This document shows positions 16,928 through 24,452 of a DNA stretch of 64,000 bases, piece after piece. Within the stretch, counting starts at the first letter, position 1. Every line of letters begins with the position of its first letter. The stretch comes from Sva-07 sp963715285 (GTDB taxonomy: Bacteria > Actinomycetota > Acidimicrobiia > Acidimicrobiales > Ilumatobacteraceae): assembly GCA_963715285.1 (NCBI GenBank), contig CAVQRU010000044.1, positions 1-64,000 on the forward strand. Direction: 5' to 3'. Position numbers and translations under genes: made by a program. A model generated the notes under the pieces. That model saw only the letters and a program-made list of their open reading frames with translations. It was not told where the DNA came from and made no database searches.

Positions 16928-17396
16928 CGGACTAGTTCAGCACGAGCAGCCTCCGGGTCGCGGTATGGGTTCCAGGCCCGACGATTCTCGCCATTCCGAG
17001 CGTTTGCTTGGGCCAGTTCTGTCACCGCAGTCGATCTCCCGATTGGGGAACGAGCATCTACTGTCACGATCCCTCCGGCAATGGAATCGAGATCATCTGC
17101 TACACGGGCGGCGCACCATCTTGAGCCAACGCCGGGACAGGCGCCAGGGAACCGTCGAGACGGCTGTGACTCGAGATTATGGAGCACCCGGTAAGGGCCG
17201 CGATGCGGCGCGGGCTGCGCCGCATCGCCGGTGATTATCCGGAGCGTTATCGAGTGCCCTCGGCACTTTGACGATGCCTCTTTGGTTGTCAAGGGGGTCT
17301 CGGGGCAGGTCGAAGCGCACGTCGTGGGCCCGTTGCCGGGTGCTCGGGGCTGGTCGTAGAAGGACCTGGCTGGGTCCAAGTGGCTATTGTCGTGTG
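16928..17396. other. Intergenic region holding repeat copy B
   Basis: The gap between the divergent DUF3626 and epoxide hydrolase genes. Apart from the repeat copy at 17175-17260, no gene or clear signal was recognised. Confidence 0.4.
17175..17260 (+). repeat. Dispersed intergenic repeat (copy B)
   Basis: Begins GATTATGGAGCACCCGG and ends GTGATTATCCGGAGCGTTAT. The centre holds a perfect 10-bp inverted repeat (GATGCGGCGC / GCGCCGCATC) with a 5-base loop, the strongest dyad in the family. Confidence 0.65.
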
Positions 17397-18554
17397 ATGT
17401 CGCAATCGATCACACCGTTCGAAATCGCCGTCGACGATACCGTGCTGGCAGATCTCCACGAACGCTTGGGGCGCACGCGGTGGCCCGAGGTGGAAACGGT
17501 CGACGACTGGAGTCAGGGCATCCCATTGGCCTACCTTCGGGAGGTCTGCGACTACTGGGTGTCGTCATACGACTGGCGGGCACGGGAGGCCGGGCTCAAT
17601 CGGTTTCCCCAATTCCACACGCCGCTGTCGGGTGACGGCGACGAGCCGCTGGACATCCACTTCCTCCACGTCCGATCTCCCGAAGCCACGGCGCTTCCGC
17701 TGATCCTCAGCCATGGCTGGCCGGGGTCGACGGTGGAGTTCATGAAGGTGATTGGACCGCTGACCGATCCCGTCGCCCACGGCGGGAACGCCACGGACGC
17801 GTTCCACGTCGTGGCGCCGTCGCTGCCGGGTTTCGGATTCAGTTCCAAGCCCGCTCGGGCCGGCTGGGGAGTCGATCGGATCGCGACTGCGTGGGACGAG
17901 TTGATGGTGCGGCTCGGCTACGACCGGTTCGTGGCCCAGGGCGGCGACTGGGGCTCGGTGATTACCACGGCGATCGGCGCACAGAACCTCGGGCACTGCG
18001 CCGGCATCCACGTGAACATGCCCCTGGCCGGCCCGACTCCCGACCAAATGAGCGACATGACCGAAGAAGAGATGGGATACGTCGGCCGACTCCAGGCGTA
18101 CCAAGCGCAGGAGTCCGGCTACTCCACGCAACAGTCGACCCGTCCTCAGACACTCGGATACGGCCTCGCCGACTCCCCGAGTGGACAGGCGGGCTGGGTG
18201 CTCGAAAAATTCTGGGCCTGGACCGACAACGACGGCCATCCGGAGGATGCAGTGTCGCGCGACGAACTTCTCGACAACGTGATGTTCTACTGGCTCAACA
18301 ACACCGCTGCTTCGTCGGGCCGCTTGTACTGGGAGAGCTTCGACCTCGCGGCGCCCGCTCCGAACGTCGCAGTCCCCGCCGGGATCTCACAGTTCAAGAA
18401 GGAGATCTTTGGGGCCTCTCGCCGGTGGGCCGAGGGCGTGTACACGGACATCCGGTACTGGAACCAGCTCGACCGCGGTGGGCACTTCGCAGCGTTCGAG
18501 GAACCCGACCTCTTCGTCGACGAGGTGCGAGCCAGCTTCCGCCACGCCCGCTGA
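17397..18554 (+). CDS. Epoxide hydrolase (EHN-domain type)
   Basis: A 385-residue alpha/beta-hydrolase. It begins with the epoxide-hydrolase N-terminal domain (ITPFEIAVDDTVLADLHERL GRTRWP region). The oxyanion motif LSHGWPGSTVEF lies near residue 100 and the nucleophile elbow QGGDWGSVITTAIG near residue 183, with Asp as nucleophile. His in GGHFAAFEEPDLF closes the C-terminus. Microsomal-type members open epoxides of terpenoids or xenobiotics. The ATG at 17397 was chosen because the upstream in-frame part is not protein-like. It is convergent with the MaoC-like gene. Confidence 0.9.
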   Translation: MSQSITPFEIAVDDTVLADLHERLGRTRWPEVETVDDWSQGIPLAYLREVCDYWVSSYDWRAREAGLNRFPQFHTPLSGDGDEPLDIHFLHVRSPEATALPLILSHGWPGSTVEFMKVIGPLTDPVAHGGNATDAFHVVAPSLPGFGFSSKPARAGWGVDRIATAWDELMVRLGYDRFVAQGGDWGSVITTAIGAQNLGHCAGIHVNMPLAGPTPDQMSDMTEEEMGYVGRLQAYQAQESGYSTQQSTRPQTLGYGLADSPSGQAGWVLEKFWAWTDNDGHPEDAVSRDELLDNVMFYWLNNTAASSGRLYWESFDLAAPAPNVAVPAGISQFKKEIFGASRRWAEGVYTDIRYWNQLDRGGHFAAFEEPDLFVDEVRASFRHAR

Positions 18555-18725
18555 GCCCCAATCCACCGACCACCAACCCGAGCAGTCAGCCCGCGTGGTT
18601 GTGAATTTCGACGAACCGGCAACCAAGGGTCTTGTCCCGGGGCCCCTATCCAGTGGCCACACCGACGCTCGCGACTTAGGCGTGTACCTGAACGCTGGGA
18701 TGGCGCGGTGACGCGCCGGCGGCGT

Positions 18726-19184
18726 TCAGTCGAGCGGAACTCTCCGATGGACGAGAATCGTGTCGAGATGGCTCATGACCACTTCGTCGTCCTCGTTCCT
18801 GACGAGTGAGAGGCGGATCGTCACGATGCCTCGATCCCCCTTGGACGAGGAGGCCCGCGTTTCGACGATCTCGAACTGAAGGTGGACCTCGTCGCCCGGG
18901 CGAAGCGGATGATGGAAGCGCACCTCGTCGTAACCGAACGACGCGATCACTGCGTGTTCGGGGAGTTGGTGAATGAGACGCTGCTTCACGGCAAGGATGA
19001 ACACGCCCGGTGCTGTTGGGCCGCCCTGGCTGACTGCAACCTCGCTATCGACGTGGATCGGAAGCGGATCCCACCGCTTCGCGAAGTCCACCATCTCGTC
19101 ACGGTCGATGACAACGGTCGGACTCGTGATGTACTCGCCGACAATCATCTCCTCGAAGTAGATCACGCGCTCACTTCCCGGCAC
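18726..19184 (-). CDS. MaoC-like hot-dog dehydratase
   Basis: A 152-residue single hot-dog domain protein. Family features are the N-terminal FEEMIVGEYITSPTVVIDRD, the helix region MVDFAKRWDPLPIHVD, then SFGYDEVRFHHPLRPGDEVH followed by LQFEIVE, with the Asp and His of RWDPLPIH as the usual hydratase pair. It probably hydrates an enoyl-CoA, or acts as a thioesterase-like relative. It is an isolated gene, convergent with the epoxide hydrolase. Confidence 0.82.
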   Translation of the reverse strand: MPGSERVIYFEEMIVGEYITSPTVVIDRDEMVDFAKRWDPLPIHVDSEVAVSQGGPTAPGVFILAVKQRLIHQLPEHAVIASFGYDEVRFHHPLRPGDEVHLQFEIVETRASSSKGDRGIVTIRLSLVRNEDDEVVMSHLDTILVHRRVPLD

Positions 19185-19299
19185 CGACGACGCCGATGGT
19201 TGATGCTCACGCTCCTGTCGACTCCCATTTCGCGGACACTAGGTCGCCGCCATCGACGAGCACGGACGCGGGTGCCACCAAACGCCGAATCGGTGACAC

Positions 19300-19385
19300 G
19301 ATTATGTGGCGCGAGAGTTGGGCCGATACCGAGCGGACTTGCTCGCTCGGCGCCGGTGATTATCCAGAGCATTGTCGAGCGTCCC
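19300..19385 (+). repeat. Dispersed intergenic repeat (copy C)
   Basis: Begins GATTATGTGGCGCGAGAG, then TTGGGCCG, a 7-bp dyad (CCGAGCG / CGCTCGG), and ends GTGATTATCCAGAGCATTG. It lies in the 390-bp gap upstream of the MaoC-like gene; nothing else was recognised in that gap. Confidence 0.6.
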
Positions 19386-19574
19386 AGACCGGCACTTCGG
19401 GGATGGCCTTGCCCGCTGAGCACGAACGAGACATTTACTGGCTCCTCGGATTTCAGCGGGGTGTGACCGTGGCCAGCACTCGCCACCATCACACCACGCT
19501 GAAACGCGAAGCGCCACGAATCGGTGTAGGGTCGGCCAGCCTTCGACGAGGAGGTCTTGGGAAGGTTGGTCTCG

Positions 19575-19922
19575 ATGTCGCAGGTACTCAGGCAGGCTTG
19601 GTGGGCGCCATTGGCAGGCCTGCTCGCGTTGGCGCTGCTCGCGTTCGCAGTCGTGATCGGCGTCTCGAACAGTGAAGACGACGGCACCACGGCTGTCGTC
19701 GTCGGAGTCGCACTCTGCCTGGCTGGTGCGTTCGCGCTCGCCGCCGGACTCTGGAAGCGGCCGCACGCTCGATCGCTCGGGAACGTCTTGATCGTCGTCG
19801 GGTGCGTCCTCGCCGTGTTCTGGTTCTGGACGCTCTGGCTTCCGATCGCAGGGATCGTCGTGCTCGTCGGCCTTGTCAGCAGCGAGGTTCGCGATCGAAC
19901 CCGACCTGCAGAGGCGCAGTAG
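19575..19922 (+). CDS. Small membrane protein, unknown function
   Basis: About 115 residues with three hydrophobic stretches: WWAPLAGLLALALLAFAVVI (residues ~9-28), VVVGVALCLAGAFALAAGLW (~41-61) and VLIVVGCVLAVFWFWTLWLP with its continuation (~72-103). No catalytic motif is visible. The ATG at 19575 directly precedes the first membrane segment. It is adjacent to the HNH-like remnant, on the opposite strand. Confidence 0.55.
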   Translation: MSQVLRQAWWAPLAGLLALALLAFAVVIGVSNSEDDGTTAVVVGVALCLAGAFALAAGLWKRPHARSLGNVLIVVGCVLAVFWFWTLWLPIAGIVVLVGLVSSEVRDRTRPAEAQ

Positions 19923-19924
19923 GA

Positions 19925-20130
19925 CCTCGCTTGTCGAGATTGTTGCCTCCTCCCTTGGCGACGGGAAAGTGGTGATCGATGTGAAGCAGCTCGGCACTGC
20001 GCGGTTCGATGAATGTGTTGCCGCCGGGGAGGCGATGGAACTCGCCCAAGCCGTCCACTACGCACACCACCAGATCCAACACACCCGCCTCCAACTCGAC
20101 GACCAACCCTGACCATCTCGACCGGCCGCC
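19925..20130 (-). pseudogene. Possible HNH-endonuclease remnant
   Basis: The minus strand encodes ELLHIDHHFPVAKGGGNNLD, which resembles the central HNH motif (IDHhfPvskGGgnnldN). The expected following Cys-rich part (here LLRLCRSG) is in another frame, and the N-terminal zinc-finger half is not convincing. This suggests a short, decayed or frameshifted HNH nuclease gene. The remainder of the 19923-20268 gap shows nothing else. Confidence 0.35.
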
Positions 20131-20268
20131 CGCACAAGTGGCGGAACGTCGAGGGGAAGAACACCCGACGGCCACCCACCAACCGGACGTGTCCGGTTGA
20201 GGACCCGTATCCGAGACGAGATCACCGAGCGCCACGTTCGTCGCCGATGGAGAACTCTGACGGTTTCG

Positions 20269-20976
20269 TCAGATGAGGCCGCTGGCGCGGAACATGCGGT
20301 CGTAGATCTCGCGGATGACCGGCTGCTTGCGCAAGTTGTACTCCATGCCGTCCTCTCCCGCCGCGGTCGCCGCCGCTGCCGACTCGAGCTTGGCGTCGCG
20401 ATAGAGGGCAAGGTCGTCAGGGTTCTCGATCAGCCAGTCGCGAAACATCCGGTGCCGTATCACTTCGGGGCAATCAGGTGAGAAGACGTGCAGGTTGGTG
20501 CGCGGATCGTCACAAGTGAGGAGTCGGTGCTCGTGCCAACCCCTCTCACGCAGAACGAATCGGAAACCAGCGGCTTCCAGGTCCGGCACGTAGGCCGCCT
20601 CGTCCGAGGAGTCGGCGACGGTGAGGTCGATGTCGATCACCGGTTTGGCGGGCAAGCCCGGCACGGATGTCGACCCGATGTGGTCCAGATCGATCGCCCG
20701 CTTGCCGAGCGCAGCACGGATGCGATCGGCCACGACGGCATAGACCTGCGGCCACCCAGGGTCGTGGGCAACCACGATGATCGGCTCCGAGCTCGGTCCA
20801 CCGTCCACCCAGATCTCTTCACCCTGCGGTCGTTCCCACTCGTAGTGGCGGGTGATCTCCTCCGGCGTCGGCACACTTTCGAGAATACGCCCCGACCCGA
20901 GCGGGGATCCGGTCCGCATTTGGGTGATGACCACGTTCGGGGGATCACAGCTCACAATCGACACGCTGGGGTTCAC
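20269..20976 (-). CDS. GrpB family protein (nucleotidyltransferase-like fold)
   Basis: A 235-residue protein whose last ~170 residues are a GrpB/UPF0157 domain: DPGWPQVYAVVADRIRAAL, then the hallmark DHIGSTSVPGLPAKPVIDID, WHEHRLLTCDD, NLHVFSPDCPEVIRHRMFRD and WLIENPDDLALYRDAKLE. The molecular role of GrpB proteins is not settled; the fold is related to nucleotidyltransferases. The first ~60 residues are extra, so translation may start at a later Met (about 20919). It is an isolated gene, divergent from the kinase-like gene. Confidence 0.85.
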   Translation of the reverse strand: MNPSVSIVSCDPPNVVITQMRTGSPLGSGRILESVPTPEEITRHYEWERPQGEEIWVDGGPSSEPIIVVAHDPGWPQVYAVVADRIRAALGKRAIDLDHIGSTSVPGLPAKPVIDIDLTVADSSDEAAYVPDLEAAGFRFVLRERGWHEHRLLTCDDPRTNLHVFSPDCPEVIRHRMFRDWLIENPDDLALYRDAKLESAAAATAAGEDGMEYNLRKQPVIREIYDRMFRASGLI

Positions 20977-21016
20977 GTCCGGTTGAGGACCGCCTATCGG
21001 ACACCCTTTGGCCCGA

Positions 21017-21098
21017 GATCATGGGGCGCTCGTTGAGGGCCGAACTCGCACGCGTCGATCGGCGTCGTGGCGGTGATTGTCGAAAGCGTTATCGGTCG
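21017..21098 (+). repeat. Dispersed intergenic repeat (copy D)
   Basis: Begins GATCATGGGGCGCTCGTTG, has GAGGGCCGAACTCGCACGCG and ends GTGATTGTCGAAAGCGTTAT. It runs into the possible TTG start of the kinase-like gene at 21077. Confidence 0.55.
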
Positions 21099-21919
21099 GC
21101 TGGCGCGGTAATGAGAGGATCGTTGATGTGGACGGCGAGGAGATTCTTCAGGGTGGTGTCGCGAATGCCGGCGCTGTGGTCCGGTCGGGTGACCACGTTT
21201 TGCGTCCCTCGAATCAGCACTCCGCGTCGATCCACACGTTCCTGAAACGCCTCCGGGCAGGCGGATTCCTCGGTGCTTGTGAACCGGTGTCGATCGATCC
21301 CGACGGTCGCGAACGTCTGCGCTTCGTACCGGGTGATGTTCCGCTTCCGCCGTACCCGCCGTGGGCCCAGACCGACGAGGCGTTGGCATCGATCGCGGTG
21401 CTGATCCGAGGACTTCACGACGCGTCGATTGGTCTGTCTCTCGCCGGCGAGTCGTGGAGCAGCGAAATGGCTGACCCGAAGGGTGGTCCAGTGATGTGCC
21501 ACAACGACGTCTGCTTGGAGAACGTCGTCTTCCGAGACGGGAGCGCCGTTGCGCTTCTCGATTTCGACTTTGCCGCCCCGGGACGGCGAGAGTTCGATCT
21601 CGCTGCGTTCGCACGGATGTGTGTACCGATCGACGACGACTCCAATGCATCACGCTTGGGTTGGGCGTCGATCGGCAAGCCAATGCGTCTTCGCGTCGTG
21701 TGCGACGCCTACGGCTGCGACCAGTCCGGTCGAGCCGACGTGCTCGCGTGTCTGTCCGATTCGATCGCCCGTGGTGGCGAGTTCGTCCGACGACGAGTAG
21801 AGGCCGGCGAGGTCGCCTTCATCGAGATGTGGAACAACATGGGCGGCCAAGAGCGGTTCGACCGCCGACGCCAATGGTGGTCGGACAACTACCAGGACTT
21901 TGCCGACGCACTTCGGTAG
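21077..21919 (+). CDS. Aminoglycoside-phosphotransferase-like (APH) family kinase
   Basis: About 280 residues with the APH/choline-kinase signature: the catalytic loop MCHNDVCLENVVFRDG (residues ~139-154), where Asp is the catalytic base, followed by AVALLDFDFAAPGRREFDLA, in which Asp binds Mg-ATP. The N-lobe is short (VANAGAVVRSGDHVLRPSNQ). The substrate is unknown, and resistance should not be assumed. The start is uncertain: the TTG at 21077 lies inside repeat copy D, and a GTG about 50 nt later is an alternative. Confidence 0.8.
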   Translation: MSKALSVGWRGNERIVDVDGEEILQGGVANAGAVVRSGDHVLRPSNQHSASIHTFLKRLRAGGFLGACEPVSIDPDGRERLRFVPGDVPLPPYPPWAQTDEALASIAVLIRGLHDASIGLSLAGESWSSEMADPKGGPVMCHNDVCLENVVFRDGSAVALLDFDFAAPGRREFDLAAFARMCVPIDDDSNASRLGWASIGKPMRLRVVCDAYGCDQSGRADVLACLSDSIARGGEFVRRRVEAGEVAFIEMWNNMGGQERFDRRRQWWSDNYQDFADALR

Positions 21920-21948
21920 TCGAGCTGCACCTTCTCGTCGCGAGCCGG

Positions 21949-22026
21949 CATTATCTTGCGTCACGCTTGGGCCGGAGTGCGGCGCGCCAGCTCGGGCGTC
22001 GACCGGATTACGGAGCGAATGTTGTG
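21949..22026 (+). repeat. Dispersed intergenic repeat (copy E)
   Basis: Begins CATTATCTTGCGTCACGC, then TTGGGCCGGAGTGCGGCGCG, and ends GATTACGGAGCGAATGTTG. It lies between the kinase-like gene and the convergent LLM oxidoreductase. Confidence 0.55.
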
Positions 22027-22112
22027 GGTGGGTAGGCGCCGAGCATCCTGCCGGTTCCGGACGGGCCCGATGGTCGTCCAAGGCCTCGCAAACATCGGGC
22101 GCTGTGTGCGAG

Positions 22113-23132
22113 CTATTTGCTGGGCGCACAGGCGCGGATGATGTCAAAGGCTGCCTCGGGAGCAACACCGGGCGGCAGGCCGACCGAGACAACGTCGCAA
22201 ACCTCTCCCCACGCTCCGAGCGCTTCGTTCGCACGGTCGGGCGTCCCCACAACGGCGAGTTGATCGAGCAGGGCTTCTCCCTCAGGTGGGATCACGCACG
22301 CTCCCGGTTTCGGTTGCGGGTTCGCCGCCATCACGGCGTCGACCTCTGCAGCGAATCCCTGCTCGCGAAGCAGTCGACTGTAGTTGTCACCCATCGCGAC
22401 GACATACCAGGCGATGTTCGACGCCGCCGCGGCACGGCCAACCTCGACGTCGGGATCGAGACCCATCAACGGCGCGCCGTAGATGGTCAACGCTTCCGGA
22501 TCGAGCCCGTGCTCGGACCGGACCCGCTTCAGTTCATCGACGTGAGCACCAAACTGGTCCCGAGCGATGAAAACTGGATACCAACCCGAACCGTCGAGAG
22601 CGGCGATGCGTCGCATCCTCGGCCCCATGCCGGCAATCACGATCTCGAGTTCGTGCGGGAGATTCATCCCGAGACGCAACGGTCTCGCATCGGTCGTCCG
22701 ATTCAGCGTTGCGCGTCCACCACCGATCAGATTCGCCACCTCCTTGGTGACGCGCTCCAGAAGGGCAGCCGGGCGCGAGTACTCCACATCTTGGAAACCC
22801 TCTGCCAAACCCGGTGTCGACACCCCGATGCCGAGCACGTAGCGACCGTCGCTGACATCGAGCAACGTTGCTGAGTTCATTGCAATGGTGGCCGCAGTGC
22901 GGCCCCAGACCGACAAGATCGCCGACATCGGTCGAATGGTATTCGTGGCCAGCGCGATCTCTGTGAGCACGACTGTCGAGTCCATGCCCCACCCCTCGGG
23001 CACCTGCACCGAGTGATAGCCGAGGTCGTCGGCAAGCTCAGCGGCCTCAACAATGAACGAACGGCGCGTCTCCATCGGCGTGAACCCGATCGCCCGAGCA
23101 GCCACCTTCGACCCCCAATTCCTTCCCGACAC
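22113..23132 (-). CDS. LLM class F420-dependent oxidoreductase
   Basis: A 339-residue luciferase-like protein. Family regions include ELADDLGYHSVQVPEGWGMD, LTEIALATNTIRPMSAILSV, NSATLLDVSDGRYVLGIGVS (residues ~85-105) and ELEIVIAGMGPRMRRIAAL. This subfamily usually uses F420 as hydride carrier. The substrate is unknown. It is isolated between repeat copy E and a 350-bp empty stretch; the first ~15 residues are variable, so the start at 23132 is a best guess. Confidence 0.85.
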   Translation of the reverse strand: MSGRNWGSKVAARAIGFTPMETRRSFIVEAAELADDLGYHSVQVPEGWGMDSTVVLTEIALATNTIRPMSAILSVWGRTAATIAMNSATLLDVSDGRYVLGIGVSTPGLAEGFQDVEYSRPAALLERVTKEVANLIGGGRATLNRTTDARPLRLGMNLPHELEIVIAGMGPRMRRIAALDGSGWYPVFIARDQFGAHVDELKRVRSEHGLDPEALTIYGAPLMGLDPDVEVGRAAAASNIAWYVVAMGDNYSRLLREQGFAAEVDAVMAANPQPKPGACVIPPEGEALLDQLAVVGTPDRANEALGAWGEVCDVVSVGLPPGVAPEAAFDIIRACAPSK

Positions 23133-23484
23133 GACCGAAGCTCGGTCGGCGCAAACACGCTAACGCGCCGCGCAATGAGCAACGGACGGAACCCCCAATC
23201 GGTTCGCTCAATCAACCGGGGCGTGCCCAACGCGCCGATCGAACGCACCCATATCGCTCCAGGCGGCACACACCAATGAGCGCTCCTGATCGGCACGTCT
23301 TCGAGCGGCAATTGGCGTGGAGACCGCTCGATATCGCGAGCACCGGCGGTGGTCGGAGGCTTCTGCGGTCGTATCGCTCGTTCCGTCGGTTCGAGAACGA
23401 CGGAGGGCTCTGATCGGTCTCCGCGCTGAGGCCCGGGACGGGCGGCTGGAAGCAGCGAACTAAGGTCGGGGTCCAACTGAGCGC
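23133..23484. other. Intergenic region, nothing recognised
   Basis: The divergent gap between the LLM oxidoreductase and the methyltransferase. I see no gene, repeat copy or clear operator here. Confidence 0.4.
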
Positions 23485-24309
23485 ATGGGGGTGCGAGCAA
23501 TGGGTGAGTCTGGCTATCAGGTGTCGGGAAACGCAGCGGAGAACTTCGAGCGAGTCGCGTCAGCGTTCATGATGCCGTGGGCGCAGCACCTCGTCGAACG
23601 GAGCCGTCTGACCGGAGGCGAGCACGTGCTCGACGTTGCATGCGGCACGGGCTTCGTCGCGAGAGTCGCGGCTGAAATCGTCGGCACGGACCGGGTCGTC
23701 GGTGTTGACGTGAACCCAATGATGCTCGCTGTTGCGGAGACGACAACCGGAATCGAGGTACGCGAGCGACCCGCCGACGACACCGGCCTCGATGATGGCG
23801 CTGTTGATGTGGTGTTGTGTCAGCAGGGTCTTCAGTACTTCCCGTCGCCCGCGGCTGCGGTCACCGAGGCACATCGATGTCTCAGTGCCCGTGGGCGAGC
23901 GTTGTTCTCGGTGTGGGCGCCGTTTGCGGAGAACCCGTTCATTGCCGGTCAAATCGATGCCCTGGAAGAACACCTGTCGCCCGAGGCGGTCGCTGGGTTC
24001 CGCTCGACCAACATCGATGCGCTTGGCGGTGAACCGGGCGTGGCAAGTCTCTTGCACGAGGCTGGCCTGGTCGACGTTGAGGTCACCAAGCATCGCCTCG
24101 ATATCGATTTGCCGCCGATGGAGGAGTTCTTCCCTGAGCTGATCTCAGCGACGCCGTGGGCGACTACGTTCGCTGAGCTATCTGATTCAGAGCAGCGTGC
24201 AGCGGTTTCGCGGATGGACGACGCCGTCAGTCAACGAGCCGATGGGAACGGCACGACGGCAACCATGACTGTCATCGTCGCCGAGGGCGCGGCGGGCTCC
24301 AATCGGTGA
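23485..24309 (+). CDS. Class I SAM-dependent methyltransferase (UbiE/Methyltransf_11 type)
   Basis: A 274-residue methyltransferase. Motif I GGEHVLDVACGTGFVARVAA is near residue 45, the acidic residue after beta2 is in VVGVDVNPMMLAVAE, and motif post-I/II are GAVDVVLCQQGLQYFPSPAA and LSARGRALFSVW. The C-terminal part forms a substrate cap. The substrate is not predictable. The second Met (23500, MGESGYQVSG) is an equally likely start. It precedes repeat copy F and the mobilizable element. Confidence 0.85.
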   Translation: MGVRAMGESGYQVSGNAAENFERVASAFMMPWAQHLVERSRLTGGEHVLDVACGTGFVARVAAEIVGTDRVVGVDVNPMMLAVAETTTGIEVRERPADDTGLDDGAVDVVLCQQGLQYFPSPAAAVTEAHRCLSARGRALFSVWAPFAENPFIAGQIDALEEHLSPEAVAGFRSTNIDALGGEPGVASLLHEAGLVDVEVTKHRLDIDLPPMEEFFPELISATPWATTFAELSDSEQRAAVSRMDDAVSQRADGNGTTATMTVIVAEGAAGSNR

Positions 24310-24334
24310 CGACTTGCTAGGACCCCGCTCGAAA

Positions 24335-24415
24335 TCGCGACCACGAACGCTCGCCTTCGCGCTGCAGTACCGGCGAAGTGTGCGGCCTCTGGCGGCCGAT
24401 CGAGGGCGCATAATC
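24335..24415 (-). repeat. Dispersed intergenic repeat (copy F, reverse orientation)
   Basis: On the minus strand it begins GATTATGCGCCCTCGATC, with CGGCCG in the core. It lies 38 bp from the relaxase stop codon and is the last family member seen in the window. Confidence 0.45.
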
Positions 24416-24452
24416 ACCGGCGATCACGGCGTCCGATCGGCGCGTCGTTCGG

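Noticed and set aside
9459..24415. Dispersed repeats as integron attC sites
   Set aside because: Some copies contain GTTGGGC, which fits the attC core GTTRRRY, and the gene spacing is cassette-like. However, the matching inverse core is missing, the end motifs are direct rather than inverted in most copies, gene directions are mixed and no integron integrase is present. Kept as an unexplained repeat family.
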